From assembly GCA_031430645.1 (NCBI GenBank), contig JANPBY010000080.1, positions 25,744 through 89,743 of the forward strand: a DNA stretch of 64,000 bases, in the 5' to 3' direction. Below are positions 7,532-17,985 of this stretch, piece by piece (position 1 is the stretch's first letter; each line of letters starts with the position of its first letter). Position numbers and translations under genes: made by a program. The DNA is from JANPBY01 sp031430645. GTDB taxonomy: Bacteria > Actinomycetota > Actinomycetes > DATJPE01. The notes under the pieces were generated by a model. That model searched no databases. It saw nothing but the letters and a program-made list of their open reading frames with translations, and was not told the DNA's origin.

Positions 7532-8568
7532 GCAACGAGACGACGCTCGCTCCCGAGGCACCGGAACTGGACGAGGCGACCCCCGGATCGCTCATCCGCT
7601 CGGAGGTCCGCCGGATCACCCACCGCCGCTTCATCCGCTGGCTGATCATCCTGGGCGCAGTCGGCTACCTCGTCATCTTGGTGATCGCCTCGACGCAGTA
7701 CGCCAAGTCCTCGCCCGAGCAACTCGAGCAGGGCAAGGCGCAACTGCAGAGATTCGTAGACGAACAAAACGGCTACCGCGAGCAGTGCATCCAGAACGAG
7801 GTCCCCCCAGGGGAGGATCCCGAGCAGTTCTGTGGGCCCCCTGCCACGGCGGAGAACTTCGGAAATCCCGAAGACTTCATCGATAAGCAGCCGTTCCTTG
7901 TGAGCGACGAGCTACCCGGCTTCACTATCGGGATCGGCGTGATGGTGGCCTGTTTCTGCTTCCTGATCGGGGCCACCTGGATCGGGGCTGAATGGTCGCA
8001 GAAGACCCTGATGGCCCTGCTGTTCTGGGAACCTCGTCGGCTCAAAGTCTTTCTCACCAAGATCGGCGTCCTCGTGGTGGGCGTCGTTGCGCTCGCTGCG
8101 CTGGCCCAGGTCGTGATGATCGGTGCCGGACTCTTCTTCGGGTCCACCAAGGGCACCACCACGGTGCCGGATGAGTTCTGGGGCGACCTGTTCGCCCAGC
8201 AGGGGCGGATTGTGCTCCTTGCAGTATTTCTGTCGCTGATCGGGTTCGGCATCGCCAACTTGATCCGCAACACCGGGGCCGCGCTGGGCGTCGGCTTCGT
8301 CTACTTCATCGCCGAACTCATCATGGCCAACGTCAAACCTGCCTGGCAGGAGTGGTTCCTGACGGCCAATGCCGGTGCGTTGGTCAACAAGGGCGGCCTG
8401 ACCCTCTATATCTACACCAACGAGCCGTCACTCCAGCCCGATGGCTCCTTCAGCCAGGGTCGGCAACTCTTGCTGACGAACTGGCACGGCGGTCTGGTGC
8501 TCGGCGGGCTAGCGCTGGTGCTGCTGCTGGTCGGCGGCTGGCTGTTCAAGCGCCGCGACCTCACCTAG
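7528..8568 (+). CDS. ABC transporter permease
   Basis: 346-aa membrane subunit of the exporter encoded with the preceding ATPase gene. After a cytoplasmic N-terminus of about 35 residues there is a first helix (LIILGAVGYLVILVIAST), a long extracytoplasmic loop (about 55-135) and five more helices, ending in a short basic tail (WLFKRRDLT). This matches ABC-2 type permeases. The large loop after the first helix is typical of actinobacterial exporters whose cargo is not known. Ends just before a 65-bp hairpin. Confidence 0.88.
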   Translation: MSNETTLAPEAPELDEATPGSLIRSEVRRITHRRFIRWLIILGAVGYLVILVIASTQYAKSSPEQLEQGKAQLQRFVDEQNGYREQCIQNEVPPGEDPEQFCGPPATAENFGNPEDFIDKQPFLVSDELPGFTIGIGVMVACFCFLIGATWIGAEWSQKTLMALLFWEPRRLKVFLTKIGVLVVGVVALAALAQVVMIGAGLFFGSTKGTTTVPDEFWGDLFAQQGRIVLLAVFLSLIGFGIANLIRNTGAALGVGFVYFIAELIMANVKPAWQEWFLTANAGALVNKGGLTLYIYTNEPSLQPDGSFSQGRQLLLTNWHGGLVLGGLALVLLLVGGWLFKRRDLT

Positions 8569-8575
8569 CCCCACC

Positions 8576-8640
8576 CCGCTGAGTGTGACGTTGTGTACGC
8601 GACACGCGGCGTGTCGCGTACGTTACGTCACACTCAGCGG
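8576..8640. terminator. Large imperfect palindrome, likely bidirectional terminator
   Basis: Two 30-nt arms (starting CCGCTGAGTGTGACG) with three mismatches flank a 5-nt loop (GCGGC). It sits between the convergent ABC permease and DLW-39 genes and includes the DLW-39 stop codon. The very long stem is more than a simple terminator needs, so it may also be a dispersed intergenic repeat; no second copy was seen in the window. Confidence 0.7.
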
Positions 8641-8768
8641 AGGTCGAGGGAGGCGTCGCTGGTCGCCTCGGTCCAGAGATCTTGCTCGGCCTGGTCGGCC
8701 TGCAGCTTCTTCCAGGCGACAGCACCGGCCGCAGCCGCGGCGGCGGCAAGGACGAGGAGTTTCTTCAC
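8634..8768 (-). CDS. DLW-39 family protein
   Basis: 44-aa protein starting at GTG with AAGGG upstream. The sequence is a single Ala-rich helix (VKKLLVLAAAAAAAGAVAW) followed by KKLQADQAEQDLWTEATSD, containing the DLW signature that names the family. Such proteins are found in actinobacteria between tRNA-Ile and the gyrA/DUF3566 region, exactly as here. Function unknown; probably membrane-inserted. It is short enough to be missed by automatic gene calling. Confidence 0.88.
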   Translation of the reverse strand: MKKLLVLAAAAAAAGAVAWKKLQADQAEQDLWTEATSDASLDLR

Positions 8769-8811
8769 GGTCTAACCCTTCGTTCGAGGGAGCTTGCGGC
8801 GACACGTCGAG

Positions 8812-8885
8812 TGGGCCTAGGAGGACTTGAACCTCCGACCTCTTCCTTATCAGGGAAGCGCTCTAACCGTCTGAGCTATAGGCCC
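8812..8885 (-). tRNA. tRNA-Ile (anticodon GAT)
   Basis: 74-nt cloverleaf on the minus strand. Acceptor stem GGGCCTA pairs with TAGGCCC, discriminator A; D-arm TAGCTCAGACGGTTAGAGCG; anticodon arm CTTCCCTGATAAGGAAG with anticodon GAT; T-arm GGAGGTTCAAGTCCTCC. CCA not encoded. tRNA-Ile next to gyrA is a conserved actinobacterial arrangement. Confidence 0.97.
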
Positions 8886-8935
8886 TCGTTGGCCGTGGCA
8901 GCGTACCCGACCGCCGAGGGGGGCCACAAAACCGT

Positions 8936-9573
8936 TCAGGCGTCCTCGGACAGGGTGACCTCGAAGCCACCCACGAGCCCGGCCGCCAGGTTGTAGAGGA
9001 ACGCCGCGAGCGTCGCCAATGCGGTCACCAGCACGACCTGGACCACGGCGAGCATCAAAGCGATACCCATGACCCGCCGCAGAGAGAAGACCTCGACCAC
9101 CGAGATCGTCGATCCGGACCCGGCGATGTCGCCGATGGTCTGGTCGACGGAGACGAAGACGTCGCCGTTGACCAGCAGAGACCAGAGCAACCAGACAGCC
9201 ACGATGAGCACGATCCCGCCGGCCAAGGACAACAAGAAGCTCATCTTCATGACGGACCACGGGTCAATCTGGGAGATCGTCAACCGCGCCCGTCGGACCA
9301 TCCCGACACCAACCTGCGGCGCAGCAGTGACGACCGCCCCCGGCGGCGGCGGGCGAAGTGCGGTTGGCTCATCTGCGGCCGAACCGAGCGCGTCACCAGG
9401 TGGCGCAGGCGCGACAGTCGCCTGGGCAGGCTTTGCTGCGGTGGTCGACGTCCGTTGAGCCGGACCGGTGGTGGCCGCCGCGTCTGCCCGCGAACTCACC
9501 CGCGAACTCACCCGGCTCGCCTCTGTGGGAACCCGTGATACGGGGCCGGTCCCGGATGTGGAAGTGTCTCCGC

Positions 9574-9577
<4 letters not shown>
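8936..9577 (-). CDS. DUF3566 domain membrane protein
   Basis: 213-aa protein of the family always found downstream of gyrA in actinobacteria. A disordered Ser/Thr/Pro-rich N-terminal half (1-95) precedes the DUF3566 domain with two helices (about 112-136 and 168-198) and the conserved stretch RARLTISQIDPWSVMKMSF. The start overlaps the gyrA stop by 4 nt (ATGA), so it is translated with gyrase A. Two direct 12-bp repeats (9489-9512) encode the duplicated VSSR near the N-terminus. Function unknown. Confidence 0.92.
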
Positions 9578-12189
<2,612 letters not shown>

Positions 12190-12246
12190 GAGATGCCTTT
12201 CGTCGTACGGCTGGCGCGGGCCAAGCGGCCGGGGGCCGGTTTGGGC

Positions 12247-12270
12247 GAACTAGATGTCGAACTAGATGTC
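12247..12270 (-). repeat. 12-bp direct duplication spanning the gyrB stop
   Basis: GAACTAGATGTC occurs twice in tandem. The upstream copy encodes the final Asp-Ile and stop of GyrB; the second copy lies after the stop and would encode the same residues again. It looks like a recent slippage duplication. Confidence 0.8.
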
Positions 12271-14442
12271 AAGGAAGCGGACATCGCGCGCGTTGCGCTG
12301 GATGAACTTGCGGCGCTCTTCGACGTCCTCGCCCATCAAGGTGGTGAACAGCTCGTCGGCCTGGACCGCATCATCGAGGGTCACTTGGAGCAGGATCCGA
12401 TGGGCCGGATCCATCGTGGTGTCCCACAGCTCGTCGGCATTCATCTCCCCGAGCCCCTTGTAGCGCTGGACCGGGTTCTCCTTGGGCAGCTTGCGCCCAG
12501 CCTCAAGACCCTCAGCCATCATCGCGTCTCGCTCACGATCGCTATAGACGAATTCGTGGTCGGCGTTGGACCAGCGCAACCGATAGAGCGGGGGCTGCGC
12601 GAGATAGACGTGGCCGACCTCGACGAGTGGACGCATGAAGCGGAAGAGGAAGGTCAGCAGCAGGGTGCGGATGTGCTGGCCGTCGACGTCGGCATCAGCC
12701 ATCAACACGATCTTGTGATAGCGGAGCTTGTCGAGGTCGAAGTCCTCGTGGATCCCGGTGCCCAGTGCAGAGATCAGCGCCTGGACCTCGTTGTTGGCCA
12801 ACACCTTGTCGATGCGCGCCTTTTCGACGTTGAGGATCTTGCCGCGAATCGGAAGGATCGCCTGGGTACGTGGGTCGCGACCACCCTTGGCCGAGCCACC
12901 AGCCGAATCGCCCTCCACGATGAAGACCTCGCACTCTTCGGGGTTGGTCGACTGGCAGTCCGACAACTTGCCGGGGAGGCCACCACCACCGAGCAGCCCT
13001 TTGCGATTGCGCGCGAGGTCGCGAGCCTTACGCGCGGCGATCCGGGCAGCCGCCGCGGCCGAGGACTTGCGGGCGATGTCCTTGCCTTCGGAGGGATTGG
13101 CTTCGAACCAGCCGCCGAGCTGATCAAAGACCAACTTCTGGACGAACGCCTTCGCTTCAGTGTTGCCGAGCTTGGTCTTGGTCTGGCCCTCGAACTGTGG
13201 CTCCCCGAGCTTGATGCTCACGATGGCGGTCAGCCCCTCGCGAATGTCCTCACCGGCCAGGTTGGTGTCCTTCTCTTTGAGGATCCCCCAGTCGCGGGCG
13301 AACTTGTTGACCAGCGTGGTCAGCGCCGCCCTGAAGCCCTCTTCGTGGGTGCCACCCTCGTGGGTGTTGATCGTGTTGGCGAAGGTGTAGACCGACTCCG
13401 AGAACGAGGTGTTCCACTGCATCGCGACCTCGAGGCTCATCGGGGCACCCGGTCGTTCAGATGATTCAGCTACGGCCTCGAAGGCGATGATCGAGCGGTG
13501 CGCCTCGCCCTTGCGGGCGTTGAGGTGCTTGACGAAGTCGACGAGTCCGTCGTCATAGCGATAGCTGACTTCACGGATCCGGGCGGCGTCCTCGAGGATC
13601 AAGTCGCGGACGGCTGCGCCCTCAACAGCTTCCTGCTCGCCGTCGAGGCGACCCTCGGCCTCGGCGTCGACCTGCTCCGAGGTGTCACCGACGGCATCGT
13701 CGGAGGTGTCCTCGTGCTCGGGCCGCTCGTCGCGCAGGCTGAGCCGCAAACCCTTGTTGAGGAACGCCATCTCCTGGAACCGCCGCGACAGGGTCTCGAA
13801 GTCGTAGTCGGTGGTCTCGAAGATGTCGGGATCGGCCCAGAACGTGATGGTCGTGCCGGTCGCCTCGGCAGGGCCGCCCTTGGCCAGCGGAGCAACCGGG
13901 CGAGATCGGTCGTAGGACTGGGTCCAGGCGAACCCATCCCGATGCACCTCCACCTCGAGGGTGCGGGCCAGCGCATTGACCACCGAGACCCCGACGCCGT
14001 GCAATCCTCCGGAGACGGAGTAGCCACCGCCCCCGAACTTGCCTCCTGCGTGCAACACGGTGAGGACCACCTCGACCGCGGGGCGCCCCTCGCCAGCAAC
14101 CTCGTCGACGGGGATGCCACGGCCATTGTCGACGACGCGTACGCCGCCGTCGGCAAGGATCGTGACGTCAATGAGGTCGCAGTGACCGGCCAGCGCCTCG
14201 TCGACGGAGTTGTCGACGACCTCGTAGACCAGGTGGTGCAGCCCCCGCGCACCGGTAGAGCCGATGTACATGCCGGGGCGCTTGCGGACGGCGTCGAGGC
14301 CCTCGAGCACCTGGATGGAGGACGCGTCATAGGCGCCGTCGACGTGCCCGCTCTCGGCGATGCTGGGCCCATCCGCACCGGGAACGACCTCGGCCTCGCC
14401 GACGAGAACGGGCGCGGGCGGCTGATCGGAGGCGGTGGTCAC
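12262..14442 (-). CDS. gyrB: DNA gyrase subunit B
   Basis: 726-aa ATPase subunit of gyrase. The GHKL ATPase domain shows NSVDEALAGHCD, VVDNGRGIPVD and GGLHGVGVSVVNAL; the TOPRIM domain shows FIVEGDSAGGSAKGGRD and DADVDGQHIRTLLL; the C-terminus ends NARDVRFLDI. An acidic insertion (about residues 240-278, rich in Glu, Asp and Ala) lies in the transducer domain and accounts for the extra length over a typical 650-690-residue actinobacterial GyrB. The 198-nt gap upstream, before DUF721, probably holds the gyrB promoter. Confidence 0.98.
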   Translation of the reverse strand: MTTASDQPPAPVLVGEAEVVPGADGPSIAESGHVDGAYDASSIQVLEGLDAVRKRPGMYIGSTGARGLHHLVYEVVDNSVDEALAGHCDLIDVTILADGGVRVVDNGRGIPVDEVAGEGRPAVEVVLTVLHAGGKFGGGGYSVSGGLHGVGVSVVNALARTLEVEVHRDGFAWTQSYDRSRPVAPLAKGGPAEATGTTITFWADPDIFETTDYDFETLSRRFQEMAFLNKGLRLSLRDERPEHEDTSDDAVGDTSEQVDAEAEGRLDGEQEAVEGAAVRDLILEDAARIREVSYRYDDGLVDFVKHLNARKGEAHRSIIAFEAVAESSERPGAPMSLEVAMQWNTSFSESVYTFANTINTHEGGTHEEGFRAALTTLVNKFARDWGILKEKDTNLAGEDIREGLTAIVSIKLGEPQFEGQTKTKLGNTEAKAFVQKLVFDQLGGWFEANPSEGKDIARKSSAAAAARIAARKARDLARNRKGLLGGGGLPGKLSDCQSTNPEECEVFIVEGDSAGGSAKGGRDPRTQAILPIRGKILNVEKARIDKVLANNEVQALISALGTGIHEDFDLDKLRYHKIVLMADADVDGQHIRTLLLTFLFRFMRPLVEVGHVYLAQPPLYRLRWSNADHEFVYSDRERDAMMAEGLEAGRKLPKENPVQRYKGLGEMNADELWDTTMDPAHRILLQVTLDDAVQADELFTTLMGEDVEERRKFIQRNARDVRFLDI

Positions 14443-14640
14443 TGGGCTCCCTCAAAGTGGGACGTGGAGCAGGCCGCCCGACAGGCGGCCCGAGGAGACT
14501 TGAGTCTAGTGCCTCGGACCGACCAGAAAGGGCCTCCAGGAGCCCCTGGGGATAGTTTGAGCGGCCGAACGGGGGGCGTTGAATGTCCCCCCACGCGGGA
14601 TGGGGTCCTCCGGCGCTCTCAGGGACTCCCGCAAACCGGC

Positions 14641-15258
14641 TCACCCGTAGGTATCCCGGGGACCCCGGCCCTTCACCGTGCGGGTGCCCTTGACCCACGA
14701 GGGGGCACCAGGCCCACGCACCTCAATCCTGGTGACGGTTCCGTGCCCGAGCTCCTCGCCGAGTCGGCGCAGCACCTGTGGGGCCAACATCCGCACCTGG
14801 GTGGCCCAGGCCGTGGAGTCGGTGCGGACGGTGAGGACACCCTCGCTCCAGCCCTCCGGTTCGCAGTGGGCGGCTAAGTCGGCGCCCACGATCTCCGGCC
14901 ACCGACCCATCACGCCCCCGACTGCAACGTCGTCCTCCCAGCCGTGCTCGGCAACCAGACGCTTCATCGTCACCGAGAGCGTCTGCGGATCGCGGTCGTC
15001 GGGGTGTGCGCCCGAACGCGTGTTGGCTCCTGCGCGTCTGGCGGCAGCCGTACGTCCGGCGCCGGTCTGCACTCCCCCCGTCTGTGGCCGCCCCGGACCG
15101 GCTCCCTTCGCCCGTGCATCAGCCTTGGCCTGGGCCAGCAGCGCCCGCGCCAGGTCGACCCCTTTGGCCTCCCCAGCGTCCGACCCACCGTGGCCTATAA
15201 CCCTCGGTTGGTTGGACGCACGGGTTGGGTCGGACGCCGGAGGAGGCTCAGGCGACAC
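14641..15258 (-). CDS. DUF721 family protein (DciA-like)
   Basis: 205-aa protein of the DUF721/DciA family. The C-terminal half carries the DUF721 domain (HGWEDDVAVGGVMGRWPEIVGADLAAHCEPE, STAWATQVRMLAPQVLRRL); the N-terminal half is a disordered basic segment. DciA proteins are the helicase operators that load DnaB in bacteria lacking DnaC/DnaI. The GTG at 15258, 11 nt inside the recF gene, is chosen as start; a much longer upstream frame overlaps recF and is not coding. The placement recF-DUF721-gyrB is the standard actinobacterial order. Confidence 0.88.
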   Translation of the reverse strand: MSPEPPPASDPTRASNQPRVIGHGGSDAGEAKGVDLARALLAQAKADARAKGAGPGRPQTGGVQTGAGRTAAARRAGANTRSGAHPDDRDPQTLSVTMKRLVAEHGWEDDVAVGGVMGRWPEIVGADLAAHCEPEGWSEGVLTVRTDSTAWATQVRMLAPQVLRRLGEELGHGTVTRIEVRGPGAPSWVKGTRTVKGRGPRDTYG

Positions 15259-16378
15259 TGCGCACCTCGCCCGCCGCGACGTCGAAGCGGACGCCCCGCA
15301 GGAGCGCGGGCACGTCGGCTGCCACGGCTGCGGTGATGAGCACCTGCTCGGCCGGGGCAACCAGTTCGGCGAGGCGATCGCGACGCGAGGTGTCGAGCTC
15401 AGCGAAGACGTCGTCGAGGATGAGCACCGGCTCACCCCCGTCACCGGTGAGCAGGTCATAGGCCGCCAGGCGCATGGCCAGGGCCAAGGACCACGACTCA
15501 CCGTGGGAGGCGAATCCTTTGGCGGGCATCGGACCCAGATCGAGTCGCAACTCATCTCGGTGCGGGCCGACCAGGGAGACTCCTCGTTCCAGCTCGGCCT
15601 TGCGGCTGGCCTGCATCGCCTCCACCAGGGCGGCGGCCAACTGGGTGCGGTCAGGCACGCGTACGGCTTCAGAACCAAGCGCCGACTGATAGCTGATGCT
15701 GGCTGTTCCACTCCCGGGAGCGACCCGGTCATAAGACCTAGCTACCAGTGGCTCGAGGTCCATGACCAGCGCGATCCGGGCGGCCAGCAACTCCCCCCCG
15801 GACTCAGCCAGGTGGGTGTCCCACACGTCGAGGGTGGAGAGTTCAGCTGACCGGCCGGTGCGGGCCGCAATCCCAGCAGACTTCAACAAAGCGTTGCGCT
15901 GCTTGAGGATTCGGTCATAGTCGGCGCGAACACCGGCCATCCGCGGCGAACGAGCAACGAGGAGATCGTCGAGATACCTTCGTCGCTCGCTCGGGTCTCC
16001 TTTGACCAGCGCCAGGTCCTCCGGGGCGAACAACACGGTGCGCACCAACCCCAAGACTTCGCGGGGACGCGGCACCGGTGAGCGGTTGATCCGAGCCCGG
16101 TTGGCCTTGCCCGGATTGATCTCGACCTCGACGAGGGTCGGGCGGGCGTCGCGAACCACGGAAACCCTGACGACGGCGCGCTGCGCGCCCTGCCGTACGA
16201 GCGGTGCATCTGCCGCGACCCGGTGGCTCGACAGCGACGCGGCGTAGCCGATCGCTTCGACCAGGTTGGTCTTGCCCTGCCCGTTCGGGCCGACCAACCC
16301 CGTGATTCCTGGACCGAGCGGCAACTCGACCCCGGCATAGGACCGGAAGTCTGTGAGCGACAGGTGAGCGACGTGCAC
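15248..16378 (-). CDS. recF: DNA replication and repair protein RecF
   Basis: 376-aa SMC-like ATPase that helps load RecA at gaps behind the fork. Walker A is GPNGQGKTNLVEAI near residue 30; the signature and Walker B motifs are LRLDLGPMPAKGFASHGESWSLALAMRLA and PVLILDDVFAELD. One nucleotide separates its start from the dnaN stop, so dnaN and recF are co-transcribed. No gnd gene lies between them, unlike Mycobacterium. Confidence 0.97.
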   Translation of the reverse strand: MHVAHLSLTDFRSYAGVELPLGPGITGLVGPNGQGKTNLVEAIGYAASLSSHRVAADAPLVRQGAQRAVVRVSVVRDARPTLVEVEINPGKANRARINRSPVPRPREVLGLVRTVLFAPEDLALVKGDPSERRRYLDDLLVARSPRMAGVRADYDRILKQRNALLKSAGIAARTGRSAELSTLDVWDTHLAESGGELLAARIALVMDLEPLVARSYDRVAPGSGTASISYQSALGSEAVRVPDRTQLAAALVEAMQASRKAELERGVSLVGPHRDELRLDLGPMPAKGFASHGESWSLALAMRLAAYDLLTGDGGEPVLILDDVFAELDTSRRDRLAELVAPAEQVLITAAVAADVPALLRGVRFDVAAGEVRSVA

Positions 16379-16379
16379 G

Positions 16380-17516
16380 TCAGCCCGAGAGGCGGACGGG
16401 CATCAACAGGTAGCGGTAGCTGGCTTCGCCGGAGCTCGGCTCAGAGTCGGTTGACCGTCCGGTCAGCACCGCCGGCTTGGTCGACGTCGTGAAGGACAGC
16501 ACCGCAATCGGGGCGTCGATCGCGCCAAGGCCGTCGAGCAGGAATTGGGGATTGAACGCGATCGTGATCGCTTCGCCGGTCAGCTCGGCCTCGACGGTCT
16601 CGGTGGCCTGGGCGTCCTCGCCGGTGCCAGCGTCAAGCTGGAGCTCCCCGGCCGTGAAGGACAGGCGAACCGGGGTGTTCCGCTCGGCGACGAGCGACAC
16701 CCGCTTGACTGCCTCCACGAAGGCCCCGGTGTCGATGGTCGCCACCGACAACGACTCCGAGGGGAGCAGCGAGCGGTACTTGGGGAACTCCCCGTCCAGC
16801 AGCCGGGTGGTTGTACGGCGACCGGCGCCCTCGATGCCCAGAAGGCCTTCGCCGATCGCCCCAGAAGCCAGTGCGAGGGAGACCGTCTCACCTGCGCCGA
16901 GGGACTTTGCCGTGTCGGCGAGCGTACGTGCGGGGACCAGGGCCACCGCTTCAGCACCCGGGGCCTCAGGAGTCCAGGGAATCTCTCGCACCGCCAGCCG
17001 GTAGCGGTCAGTCGCAGCCAACGTCAGAGTTTCGCCCTCGATCTCCAACCGGATCCCCGTGAGCACCGGGAGCGTGTCGTCCCGCCCAGCCGCCACGGCT
17101 ACCTGGGCCACCGCTGCTGCGAAGGCGCTGCCGGTGAGAGTGCCGCTCTGCGACGGCATCTCGGGAAGGCTCGGGTACTCCTCGACCGGCAGCGTGGGGA
17201 GCGAGAACGTTGCGCTCCCACAAACCAGCTGCACCTTGGTGCCCTCAGTGGTGATCGTCACCGGGCGGGCCGGTAACGCACGGGTGATCTCCGCAAGCAG
17301 GCGGCCGGAGACCAAAACCGTGCCGGCTTCTTCGACCACGGCGTCGACCTCAACCCGACCACTGACTTCGTAGTCGAAGGAGGACAACGTCAGGTGGTCG
17401 CCCGAAGCTTCGATGAGTAGGCCGGCCAGCACAGGGACGGGTGGACGAGCCGGCAAGCTGCGCGCCGTCCAGGTCACGGCTTCGGCAAGAGTGTCGCGTT
17501 CGACCCGGATACGCAC
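16380..17516 (-). CDS. dnaN: DNA polymerase III beta subunit (sliding clamp)
   Basis: 378-aa clamp that encircles DNA and tethers the replicative polymerase. Three repeated clamp domains are visible; diagnostic segments are FEVSGRVEVDAVVEE-like strand pairs, LPTLPVEEYPSLPEMP and the C-terminal YRYLLMPVRLSG, which forms part of the peptide-binding pocket. ATG start (MRIRVERDTLAEAVTWTARSLP). Separated from dnaA by 469 nt, which is a candidate oriC. Confidence 0.98.
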   Translation of the reverse strand: MRIRVERDTLAEAVTWTARSLPARPPVPVLAGLLIEASGDHLTLSSFDYEVSGRVEVDAVVEEAGTVLVSGRLLAEITRALPARPVTITTEGTKVQLVCGSATFSLPTLPVEEYPSLPEMPSQSGTLTGSAFAAAVAQVAVAAGRDDTLPVLTGIRLEIEGETLTLAATDRYRLAVREIPWTPEAPGAEAVALVPARTLADTAKSLGAGETVSLALASGAIGEGLLGIEGAGRRTTTRLLDGEFPKYRSLLPSESLSVATIDTGAFVEAVKRVSLVAERNTPVRLSFTAGELQLDAGTGEDAQATETVEAELTGEAITIAFNPQFLLDGLGAIDAPIAVLSFTTSTKPAVLTGRSTDSEPSSGEASYRYLLMPVRLSG

Positions 17517-17985
17517 CGGCTAAGCCTCTCTCGTGTTCGGTCTCGAGTTTCACGTGTTCCGACTAAGTCGGACGAGCCTATGCGGTGAGTCCCCCGAAGA
17601 GGTCGTCCCCAGGGTGTCTGACTCCCGAGTTTGGTTCTTGGTCCCCTTGATAGAGACCTTCGTCTGTCGTCATAGGGGGCGTGGATACTGTGGATAAGCG
17701 GCATGAGTGCAGGTCAAGGGCTGGCGTGCGTCCACCGGAACTGTGGACGGCCTGCGGACAACTTCAGCGGTGCCCAGCGGGTGCCGGTCGGCCGCAGCAC
17801 GTCTGTGCCGCTTTGCACCGGCGTGGGGGCAGCCTGGGGAGGTTGTCCCCAGGTTTGTCCCCAGGATGTGTACCCACGGTCACCAAAACGTTGTCTGCGC
17901 GACTCAGCGTGCCAGGGCGGTGTTGGCCAACTGTTCACCGTGCAACCGGTCACCGTGCAACGTCTCACCGTGGTGCCGGAGCGGG
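17517..17985. other. Candidate oriC (dnaA-dnaN intergenic region)
   Basis: 469-nt gene-free interval in the standard actinobacterial origin position. It carries a perfect DnaA box TGTGGATAA (17689-17697), a TGCGGACAA box (17753-17761), two TTGTCCCCA boxes 12 nt apart (17843-17851, 17855-17863), and further weaker matches (TCGTCCCCA about 17603, CTGTGGACG about 17740). The stretch 17630-17700 is the least GC-rich part. Whether this, the dnaA upstream gap or both form the functional origin cannot be decided by reading. Confidence 0.6.
17935..17973 (+). repeat. 15-bp tandem repeat next to dnaA stop
   Basis: TCACCGTGCAAC recurs at 17935 and 17950, with a partial third copy at 17965, giving a 15-nt period, 13 nt before the dnaA stop. 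It belongs to the same style of short gene-edge repeats seen elsewhere in the window and might be an iteron-like element of the origin. Confidence 0.75.

Noticed and set aside
15259..15732. Long N-terminal extension of the DUF721 protein
   Set aside because: It lies wholly antiphase within recF, is Ser/Arg/Pro-biased as expected of a shadow frame, and a GTG start exists at the recF end.
16378..16380. Missing gnd gene between dnaN and recF
   Set aside because: Absence of gnd here is common in actinobacteria outside Corynebacteriales and is not a loss event in itself.
17547..17560. Half parS-like sequence GTTTCACGTGTTCC in the dnaA-dnaN gap
   Set aside because: Only the left half and centre match; the right arm is wrong (about 11 of 16), so ParB loading is unlikely.
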